Assembly: GCA_018398765.1 (NCBI GenBank)
Contig: JAHBMJ010001909.1
Coordinates: forward strand, 1-16,101
DNA from: Chromera velia
Lineage: Eukaryota; Sar; Chromeraceae
DNA: 16,101 nucleotides
Reading direction: 5' to 3'
In this document: piece after piece, positions 7,246-15,000 of the stretch
Layout of the letters: the number at the start of each line of letters is the position of its first letter
Position numbering within the stretch: the stretch's first letter is position 1
The notes under the pieces: model-generated
What the model saw: the letters and a program-made list of their open reading frames with translations, nothing else
Database searches by the model: none
Told to the model about the DNA's origin: nothing
Program-made: the position numbers and the translations under genes

Positions 7246-9063
7246 TCACTGCGTCCTCCCTCCCGTTTGTGCAGTCACCCGCATCAATTCTGCCATGACC
7301 TCTTTGTGTCCTGCCAGGGTCGCACGGATGAAAGCCGTTTGACCTCTTTGGGCCTTGCGGCTCGGATCTGCATTTGCCCGCAGCAGGGTCTTGACTGTTG
7401 CTGTGTGGCCCTCTGAGGCTGCAAAGAAAAGGGCTGTCCATCCAAACTTGTCAGCGGCGTTTACGCTAGCGTCTGCCTTGAGAAGGAGCTCGACTATCTC
7501 GGTATAGCCGTTCTGAGAAGCACGCATGAGTGCAGTCGCACCTTCCTTATCTGCAGCACCCACCTTTACGTTTTCTTGAAGAAGGAGATCTACGACCTCT
7601 GTGTGCCCATTCTCTGACGCGAGCATCAAGGCACTCACCCCCTCCGGAACGAACTTTGACCCGTCATTCGTACTGGCGTTCCTATCCGCGTTACTCTCTT
7701 CAAGCAGCACCCTCACAACCTCCGTGTATCCCTTGGAAGAGGCAAACAGCAGAGCTGACCACCCCCTGGGGTCGCAAGCATCTGCATCAGCACCCGCCTT
7801 CACCAGAAGCCTCACGCATTCGGTGTGACCGTTACGTGAGGCCTCGATGAGCGCTGTCTGCCCCCTGTGATTTGCGATGTTCGGGTTTGCCGTGCCCTGT
7901 TGCAACAACACCCTGACAACCTCAACATGACCTCTGCGGGAGGCCACAATCATCGCTGTTTCCCCATCTCCGTGGGCATCGGAAACAGCGTCAGCATTTG
8001 CACCCCCCTCAAGCATGGCTTTGACTGTCAGTGCGTATCCTTTTTCGGAGGCAAGCATGAGAGCCGTCTTATCATCGTTATTTCTCCTCTCCGCACCTGC
8101 CCCTCTCGATGCCTTGAGTAACATCTCCACAAGGAACGGCTGGTCATGCACAGAGGCAACCATCAGTGCGGTTGTCCCTTCTGCATCGGAAGCCTGAGTG
8201 TCTGCCTCCGCTTCTAGGAGGGCTGAGACGACCCCGATGTGCCCTTCTGAAGCTGCCGCCATCAGACAAGTCCAACCCTTTTCGTTTCCTTTATTTACCT
8301 CCCCCCCCGCTGCAAGAAGATCCTTCACAATCCCTACATGACCTTTCTCACACGCAGCCATTAAGGCAGTCGAACCACCCCCAGATACAATGTTCACCTG
8401 TGCACCTCTCTCCAAGAGGGCTTGCACAGTCTCTCTGTTCCCCTCAGTTGAAGCAAAAAACAATCCCGTCCTTCCAGACCGGTCTACAGCCTCCGTGTCT
8501 GCCCCAGCCTCTAGAAGGACTCTCACGATGTCCGTGAAGTCCAAATGAATACTTCGCAGAAGGGGGGTCATACATACCTCTTTTTTCACCCCCTCAACCT
8601 CCCATGATGCCCCATTTTTTGCTTTCATCACGAAGAAATCCCTCCTCTCCGCCAAAGCCCCAAGCGACAAGAGTCTCTTCACCCCCTCCACCGACCCCTC
8701 CTTCACTGCCAGATGCAAAGGCGTCTCGAAGAAAGTTCTGTAGACACCCCGACTCTGTGTGTTGTGAGACGACTGCTCAGAGGGAACTTCGACAAGTCCG
8801 TTCAGGTCGGACCCTAGACGCACCAGAAACAACAAGTCATCTCCGGCGCCTTTCTCTATGAACGCCTTGACTGCCCACCAGACGGCACCGGGAGAAACGG
8901 GCTTGAAGCGTCTCACGTTCTTCAGAATCATGGGGGGGAAAGGAAAGGGCTTCTGAGGTCCCTGTGCGAAGGAAGAGTTCTCTTGTACACCAAAAGGGAT
9001 GGCTGTCATCGATTCGGCCTCACTTGCAGCAAGATGAGGGATTTCTCGAGTCTGTCGATCCAT
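7246..9063 (-). CDS. Ankyrin-repeat protein, intronless
   Basis: 605 residues from one uninterrupted frame. The ATG at 9063 has A at -3 and G at +4, and an in-frame TAA lies seven codons upstream (9082-9084), so the start is well supported. Residues 1-58 are a non-repetitive N-terminus and 59-92 look like a degenerate first repeat. About 14 ankyrin repeats run from residue 113 to the C-terminus, with the signature TALM-AS--GHTEVV-LLL--GAD in nearly all; R1-R2 are split by an insert (about 143-164) and repeats 7 and 10 carry short inserts. Ankyrin repeats are stacked helical protein-binding modules. No catalytic domain, signal peptide or membrane segment is seen, so an intracellular adaptor is inferred with unknown partner. 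The uniform repeats and lack of introns fit a lineage-expanded ankyrin family. Confidence 0.93.
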   Translation of the reverse strand: MDRQTREIPHLAASEAESMTAIPFGVQENSSFAQGPQKPFPFPPMILKNVRRFKPVSPGAVWWAVKAFIEKGAGDDLLFLVRLGSDLNGLVEVPSEQSSHNTQSRGVYRTFFETPLHLAVKEGSVEGVKRLLSLGALAERRDFFVMKAKNGASWEVEGVKKEVCMTPLLRSIHLDFTDIVRVLLEAGADTEAVDRSGRTGLFFASTEGNRETVQALLERGAQVNIVSGGGSTALMAACEKGHVGIVKDLLAAGGEVNKGNEKGWTCLMAAASEGHIGVVSALLEAEADTQASDAEGTTALMVASVHDQPFLVEMLLKASRGAGAERRNNDDKTALMLASEKGYALTVKAMLEGGANADAVSDAHGDGETAMIVASRRGHVEVVRVLLQQGTANPNIANHRGQTALIEASRNGHTECVRLLVKAGADADACDPRGWSALLFASSKGYTEVVRVLLEESNADRNASTNDGSKFVPEGVSALMLASENGHTEVVDLLLQENVKVGAADKEGATALMRASQNGYTEIVELLLKADASVNAADKFGWTALFFAASEGHTATVKTLLRANADPSRKAQRGQTAFIRATLAGHKEVMAELMRVTAQTGGRTQ

Positions 9064-9396
9064 GATCGGTTCAGTAGAAGATTAATAAGCAAAGTGACAC
9101 AACGGAGATGCGAAAATACGGTGAAAGAGGGAGGGAAGATACCAGAAGCAACACTCCTGCAACAGGTGGCAACAGTTGTTTACAACTCCTGTCTGACCTT
9201 ACTTTGCGTCTAGAGAGCAATCACTGTCACGAGTCACGACCAAGTGCTGTTGCTTTCCAACCTTCGAAAACGTGCTGTGTGGTTGACTAGAGATTGACGT
9301 TGTTAGACAATTTACCGTGTCAGAATTCATCTGAGTCCAGACTCTGACTAACCTGACGGGCTACCTTATATATTAAAAGTTCGTCAAGTGCATGTG
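9064..9396. other. Region upstream of the ankyrin gene
   Basis: About 330 bp presumably holding the minus-strand promoter and 5' leader of the ankyrin gene. No TATA box at a convincing distance, no repeat and no gene are seen. Confidence 0.4.
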
Positions 9397-9426
9397 CATT
9401 AGGTAATCTCACTTATAAAACGACAT
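9397..9426 (+). repeat. Left inverted repeat of the 9397-10828 segment
   Basis: Pairs with 10799-10828. It contains TATAAAA at 9414-9420, about 350 bp upstream of the ATG at 9770, which might act as a TATA box. Confidence 0.6.
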
Positions 9427-9769
9427 TTTTGAGCTTGGATGGGACAGTGTGACTGTAGACGGATGGCTGCCTGACCTGGCCATGCGGGCATATGCGTGCG
9501 TGCGTCATAGAACATTGCACATGCATGCAGTCGCACGGATACCAATCTGTTGCCACCGTCTCTCTCTGTTCTTTTCTTTTTCTCCACCAATCTCAAATGA
9601 AAAGTGGCACAGAAGCTACGACATTCAAAACGAAGACCAGATCTGAGATCGTGATAATTTTCCGATGCGATTTGTACTGTTTTCAGGCTAAAATGGCGAT
9701 ATTTTTTATCTTTTCATTTCTGTTTGGCGTGTAGAAAAGCTTGGAGCAGGAGGGCGGCTACGCCGCCAG

Positions 9770-10648
9770 ATGATGGCTGGTCCTCTACCTCCTTTACTCT
9801 ATGAAAGTTGGCAGCGGGTAAGTGCAGGAACATGTGACTGGGTAGAGAGGGAAGAAGTTGAACGCGTTTTGAGAGAAAGAGATGTAGAAGTGGGAAGCCA
9901 GAAGGTAGTCCGAGACGATCACGTAAATTATGTGTTGCTGGGAGTGACGTCGCCTGGAGAAACTCTCCGGATATGGTGTGGAACGGAAACGGCAGGCCCA
10001 CGGGATGGAGGAAAGAAAGGCTTAGCTAAACAGATTGCTGCTGCTCGCGTGTTCGGTTTGGGAAAACCGAAAGGTTTTTTCTTTCATTTCTCATCAGAGC
10101 CAGGGAAAGGGACGCCGTGGCTGTCTTGTTTAGACAGAAGCAGCGTGAGGGTGTATGTGGTGGATGTTGTGAAATCACAGACGGTCTCCTACGAAGTGGA
10201 GGCTGATTTCACAGGTGCTCTTTATGCAATAGAATATGCGAGAGGGCGGATTATGAAATGGACCCGTCCTTTCAAGAAAATCCAAGTGCGGGGCGCATTC
10301 ATAGGAAGGGGGGAGATGGAGAAGCTAGAAGAAGAGACGATGAGAGGTCTCGTTTTTACCTATGGGCCCGAGTGGAAGGCTCGGATGGTCGATGAGGATG
10401 GAACATGGCTCTATGGATTGCCCCTGTTGTGGGCGCATGTGTGTGGCCGCTGTTTTCGTTGTGGGGGGTGTGTAAAAGAGTGTGGCGGTGCAAGAAGTTG
10501 TTCGGTTGTTCTTCCCCCTTTGCCTCCCTGTAGAGGCGTTGGACGGCCTCGCAATGCATGTGACATCTGCCGAAGAGACCCCAGAAACGTCAGGTGCCTG
10601 CAAGATGGTCAGTGCGCTGCCCGTGCAGAAGCTCGTGCAGAGACTTAA
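9770..10648 (+). CDS. Unrecognised protein with C-terminal cysteine cluster
   Basis: 292 residues. This frame has a TAA at 9689-9691 and its first ATG is at 9770, followed at once by a second ATG in stronger context (A at -3, G at +4). Residues 1-220 have normal globular composition (WVEREEVERVL helix; FFFHFSSEPG; VRVYVVDVV strand; FTYGPEW). The last 68 residues contain 11 cysteines (C225, 228, 231, 234, 238, 244, 254, 264, 267, 276, 282), including CxxCxxCxxC and CDIC pairs that could bind zinc. I do not recognise the family. Position between 30-bp inverted repeats raises the possibility of an element-encoded protein, but no catalytic triad is evident. The C-terminus is uncertain: a strong acceptor-like tract ends at about 10534, and splicing there could replace the last 38 residues. 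Confidence 0.7.
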   Translation: MMAGPLPPLLYESWQRVSAGTCDWVEREEVERVLRERDVEVGSQKVVRDDHVNYVLLGVTSPGETLRIWCGTETAGPRDGGKKGLAKQIAAARVFGLGKPKGFFFHFSSEPGKGTPWLSCLDRSSVRVYVVDVVKSQTVSYEVEADFTGALYAIEYARGRIMKWTRPFKKIQVRGAFIGRGEMEKLEEETMRGLVFTYGPEWKARMVDEDGTWLYGLPLLWAHVCGRCFRCGGCVKECGGARSCSVVLPPLPPCRGVGRPRNACDICRRDPRNVRCLQDGQCAARAEARAET

Positions 10649-10716
10649 TTTAGAAAATAACAGACATTTGAGTGTTTTTATACTTTTTGTGGGTCATTAC
10701 TGAGTTTTCTATTTAA

Positions 10717-10722
10717 AATAAA
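10717..10722 (+). terminator. Candidate polyadenylation signal AATAAA
   Basis: AATAAA about 70 bases after the TAA of the 292-aa gene, in T/A-rich sequence. It fits a 3' processing signal for that gene, and lies inside the right inverted repeat of the enclosing segment. Confidence 0.5.
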
Positions 10723-10798
10723 ATTTATACTTATGTGGCTGATTTCTATCTATTTTTTTAGAGATTTGTTGTTTTTTTCTCTATAGAAAGTCCCTACG

Positions 10799-10828
10799 AT
10801 GTCTATTTATGATTGAGATTACCTAATG
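10799..10828 (+). repeat. Right inverted repeat of the 9397-10828 segment
   Basis: Reverse-complement partner of 9397-9426; the last 15 bases, TGAGATTACCTAATG, are a perfect match. Confidence 0.6.
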
Positions 10829-10863
10829 AATTCGGATGCAACTGTACATTGAAACAGCAACTG

Positions 10864-10883
10864 CATATGCATGCATGCATATG
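10864..10883. promoter_or_regulatory. 20-bp perfect palindrome with two overlapping TGCATGCA
   Basis: CATATGCATGCATGCATATG. Located about 430 bp upstream of the start of the secreted-protein gene. A binding site is possible but unproven. Confidence 0.45.
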
Positions 10884-11314
10884 TTGCACAATCAAGCAGC
10901 GCGCATGTTGCAGTATTGTCCTACAATTCTGTTAAGTGCCCCACAAGCCGTTCGGCACGTATCGGTCTGCACTGCAATGTGACTGCATGGCATCGCATTG
11001 AAGGTCTGCTGTGTCAGACAGCGCAGATCTCTGTATTAATACGTGCAATGATGTCAACCTTCCATCCTGGGTGAGTGCATACAAGGACGTTAGAGTAGCC
11101 CATGGAGTGCTTCTTTCTGTTCGCCAAGGTTGCTGCAAGTTTGTGCGTTGGTGTACGAAAGCAGGGTGGCCAGTATGCAAGACAGAGATCAGACTGATGG
11201 CTCCAATGATGCCGGTTTGCGACCTGTTGGATCGTCCTGGGTACGTTTGTGGACAGGCGGCAACCCTGTAGACTAAGAGAGAGAGTGCATGATCCGCTTG
11301 ACGCTTGGTAGACA
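10884..11314. other. Intergenic region upstream of the secreted-protein gene
   Basis: No gene is supported; short overlapping frames exist on both strands without recognisable features. 11275-11286 is a small GA run. The promoter and 5' leader of the gene starting at 11315 should be here, but no TATA box is evident. Confidence 0.4.
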
Positions 11315-12033
11315 ATGGTAGACTTCAGAGTACTGTTGCTCTTTTCCCTCCTCTGTGTTCTGCTCTCTTCAAATTCCGTGTCTGCGAGAGAGGATGAAGC
11401 AGAGGGAGAGGGACCGGACCAGGCTCTTGGAGCAGGGACAATCTCCCTTGTGGCAGTAGATGCAGAAGTTTTCAGCTGGCTGCCCTCTTCTCTAGACTCT
11501 CAGTTGGACTCCTCGTCCTCTGCCTTCTCCCCATTCTTCCAGTGGACACTCCTGGAGGGTGGAAGCGAAGAAGGAGGAGCAGGAGATCAGGCTCTTTTCA
11601 CCTCACTGGAGCAAGGAGAAGAGAGAGGAGACGAGAGAGGGGACACGGCAGACCCAGGTCAGCATGCGGTCAGACCTTAGCTCGGTCTGCCTGTCTTTCA
11701 GTTGCTGTCTCCTCTCTCAGAGCGATCCTCCACTTCTCAGCTCCCGCCCCATATGGCCATGCCCTTTCTCCCGCCATACCTTTCCTTCTCTTCAGCTTTA
11801 CTGCCTGCCGCCTGTCTCTTTCAGATCTTCATGCTTCTCCCTCCCCCCCTCCTTCTCACTCTGCCTCCACTTGCCCCTCCAGGGTCAAAGTCTGTCTTTC
11901 CCACCGTTAGCTGATACCCTCCCTGCATGTGAGAGGTTTCCAGCTCCTCAGCACCCTGCCCTCCCCCCTCTCTTCGAGACGTGCCGCAAGGAGACTGCAT
12001 GAAAGCTGAACTGAAGCAAGTGGTGTGTGTGTA

Positions 12034-12080
<47 letters not shown>

Positions 12081-15000
12081 TGGTTGCTCCGCTCTGCCTG
12101 CTCCCCTTTCACCTTTTTCTTCAGGTTTTCAAGCCTCTTCGTCTATCCGAGAGAGAGGGAGAAGAGAGCTCGTTGTCTTTGAAGAGACTCAGAGTGACCA
12201 GACGACGGAGGAAGGAGACGGAGAAGAAGAAGAAGAGAGGGAAACTCCCCCCCCTCGTTCCTCTTCCCCCTCTGCTCTGGAAGGTCTGGAGGGAGTTGTC
12301 CTTCCCCCCGACCCTCCCTCTTCCTCCTCTTCAAATGAAGAAACAGAGAAGGACCAAGACACGCAGGGGGAGGGGGAGGGGGAGGACTCGGCTGGCCTCT
12401 ATTCCGAAGAACAGAAGGACGGAAAGGGAGCTTCCTCCTCCTCCTCCTCTAGTCCCTCCTCTTCCGTCTTACCAGACACCGACGATCCTCCTGCATCTCC
12501 AGACTCTACCGACGACACGACGTCGGAGGATCAGGATAAGGACAGCACGGCGGCAGCAAAACCGGGGGACGACCCACCTGCTGTAGAGGAGGACGGGGGG
12601 GCTTCGGAGGATCACCATGTCTCCCGTCCCCCCGTCTCTCTATGGAAACCGCCCCCTGGGTGTCCTGAAGTCACAGACAAGTTTTGCGAGCCGAAACAAA
12701 TGCGTGCAACTGCCTTCCGGGGCCAGCCGACCGATAGCGGTTCTTCCTCAGGGGGGGGGAAGAATTTGACTTTGTCGCTGAGTGGTGACGAAAAGGATGA
12801 AAAAGAGAAGGAGAGAGAACAAGAGGAGAAGGACCAGACGTGTGTGATCTCTCAGTTTCACGAATCTCAAGGTGAAAGGGATTTTGGATTTTCTTGGGGA
12901 GGTCCTGTGGTTTTCAAGGAAGGACTGGGTGGGATGTCTTGTAAGATGGCGAACAATCCAAATTCTTGGCACGAGTTTCGAGTGACGATTTGTGCAGGGG
13001 GTAGAATTGAGTTTCAACCTGGGACGGGGATCCAGTGCGGGGATGTGGACATTCGCACAGACGGGGGGCTCTTGGTAGCGAAGTATGCGAACATTAGTGC
13101 AGACGGAACAAGTCTGTCGGGGTACTTCGCGAATCAGCCACGCAGCTCTGTGAGGGGGTTCAAGACTCTGCCCAAGAAGAAAAAGAAAAAGAAGGACGAG
13201 ATGGAGGAAGAGAAAGACAAAGAGAGGGGACCGAGAGGAGGGTCTCATGCAGGACTTGGAGGCACAAGGGAATGCCCAACTGCAGGTTGGTTGGTTCCTC
13301 TGCATGAGGTCTCCTGTTGCCCATTCAAACGGCCTGAGGTCTGCGAAGGCTGTAGGCAGGGACTCCGTATGATGAATGAATCACGCCGTGCTGACCTTCT
13401 CATGCTCAACAGTGACTGCACAGATCCTCATGACCCTTGTTTTCTTTGCGGTTTGTGGTGTGTGCGTGCAGAGACCCCTCTTTCTATCGCTGCGGATGCC
13501 CCCCTGTCTCTCGCCTATGGTCACTACAAGGCAGCGAACACCCCTGGGTCTGTTGGGGTGGTGGGTGAGAAAGGGAGACGGCAGAGACGGCTGATGGGGG
13601 GGGGCCGGAAGAGCTCAACCAACAACAACAATATGAAGTCGGAAGGAGAAAGGGGGGGGATGAGGAAGGAAGAAGGATCTGCAGTGGGGTCTTCTGCCCC
13701 TCCTTCTCCTCCCGTTGATGGAGAGATGGAGACAGAGGGGGAAGAGGCAGCAGGGGGAGAAGGAGATGTTTGGGTTCGGAGAAAAAGGCAGAGGGAGCGC
13801 GAGAGAGCCAAGGCAGGGTCAGTCCACAGCGACTCCACTTCTCCTATGTCTATTTGTCTGTCCCTTGTATTTCTCTCTCTCTGTCTGTATGTCTTTCTCT
13901 CTATGCTTGCAACCCTTGATACAGAGAACGCATCGTTTGTCTCTGAGACTTTCCAACAACGTGAAAGGATCGCCCGACCCCTTGAGAAGGAATAGGAAGT
14001 AACCGATCTCCTTCTCTTTCTGCCTGTGGCTCTTCCACTCGTTTCACTTTCTCTTCGCTTCTCCTTCTCTCTGTTTGAGAGACCTTTGGCATTGGGAGGC
14101 GAGCTCCTTTTCTTAATCCCCGCATCTGCAAGAGTTTTCCTTTGCACACTTCCCGGATGTAGATAGAATTTGTGCCTGGTGTTTTATGTGTGTGTGTTTT
14201 TTTGCTTTTCTATCTAGATGGAAAGAGCCTGTCTAAGTTCATGACCACGTCTGTGCTTGCAGAAACAGGCGCAGCTGGATCCGCCGTTTGCTCCCTGTTC
14301 GTCTCGCGGCTCCCCTGAGTGACCGGCGGAAGGTGGGACAAAAGGACGAGAGGGCGTGGTGGCGTCCGTGGGGCAAAAGAAAAGGGAGAGAGTCGCGAGA
14401 TGGCGATGACGAAGACCAAAAAGTGACAGGAGATGGAGAAGCAGACAGGGGAAAGGAGAGAAAACGAACTTTTGCACAGAGGCATGGTTTTTCTCCTCAT
14501 CGTTTGACTTCTGGTCGCAGAGTGGGAAAGGAGAGGGAGAGAGGAGACAACATTTCCACCTCCTATTCCTCCGCCAGCAAGCGGTCCCAAGCCTCTAATG
14601 TATGGGGGTCTACCCCCAAGGCAGGGGGGCGCATTTCCATCGATGCCCAAGGGGAGGGCGTTCTCCTTGACGGCACAATCAGTGCCAACGGAGAGGGAAG
14701 CGCTGACGAGGACATTCCGGCAGCGTCCGGGGGATCTGTTCGCATTGTCGCTGTCCGCCTGGCCTCGTGGAATCAGGCTATGCTCGGGACTGTCTGGGCC
14801 CTTGGGGGGGGTTGTGAGGGCGCGCCTGTGCCCCCTCCGAACACGAATGGGAGTGCCGTTGCGGATTTGAAGACTTCGAGGCGGCAAGCTGGAGGAGGGG
14901 AGAAGGACGTCCCTCAAGAAAAGAAGGGAAAGGGGGGTGTTCTTAGTACAGTAGAAAAGAACGCGACTTCCCCGGAACACAATGTCAGCGTTGTGAATGC

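Larger units (their letters stand above)
9397..10828. mobile_element. 1.43-kb segment bounded by 30-bp inverted repeats, carrying the 292-aa gene
   Basis: CATTAGGTAATCTCA at 9397-9411 is repeated perfectly in reverse complement at 10814-10828, and the next 15 bases inward match at 11 of 15 positions (26 of 30 overall). Outside the core, 'agtgcat' and 'agttgcat' also align with a gap. If the ends are trimmed to GGTAATC, each side is flanked by TA, compatible with a TA duplication, but this is weak because TA is self-complementary. The single gene inside reads from left to right. A transposon or transposon-like capture is a plausible reading; inverted regulatory motifs or old duplication are alternatives. 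Confidence 0.5.

Noticed and set aside
7530-8861. Plus-strand frames opposite the ankyrin gene
   Set aside because: Antisense shadows of a well-supported coding repeat; their own sequences show no family features.
9397-9770. An upstream exon joined at the acceptor-like tract ending at 9734
   Set aside because: The polypyrimidine-TAG looks like an acceptor, but no matching upstream coding exon with a donor was found, and the ATG at 9770 is the first in its frame after a stop.
11011-11315. Frames on both strands between the 292-aa gene and the secreted-protein gene
   Set aside because: Non-ATG starts, overlapping opposite frames, no recognisable motif.
12025-12124. Translation start at 12025 giving one long 656-codon frame
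   Set aside because: The first 30 codons read the GT/GA microsatellite from a GTG; phase-matched splicing from the signal-peptide exon at 11657 to 12125 explains the frame better.
14216-14217. Acceptor for exon 3 at 14216-14217
   Set aside because: Phase fits but the frame stops (TAA) after five codons; the acceptor at 14261-14262 stays open.
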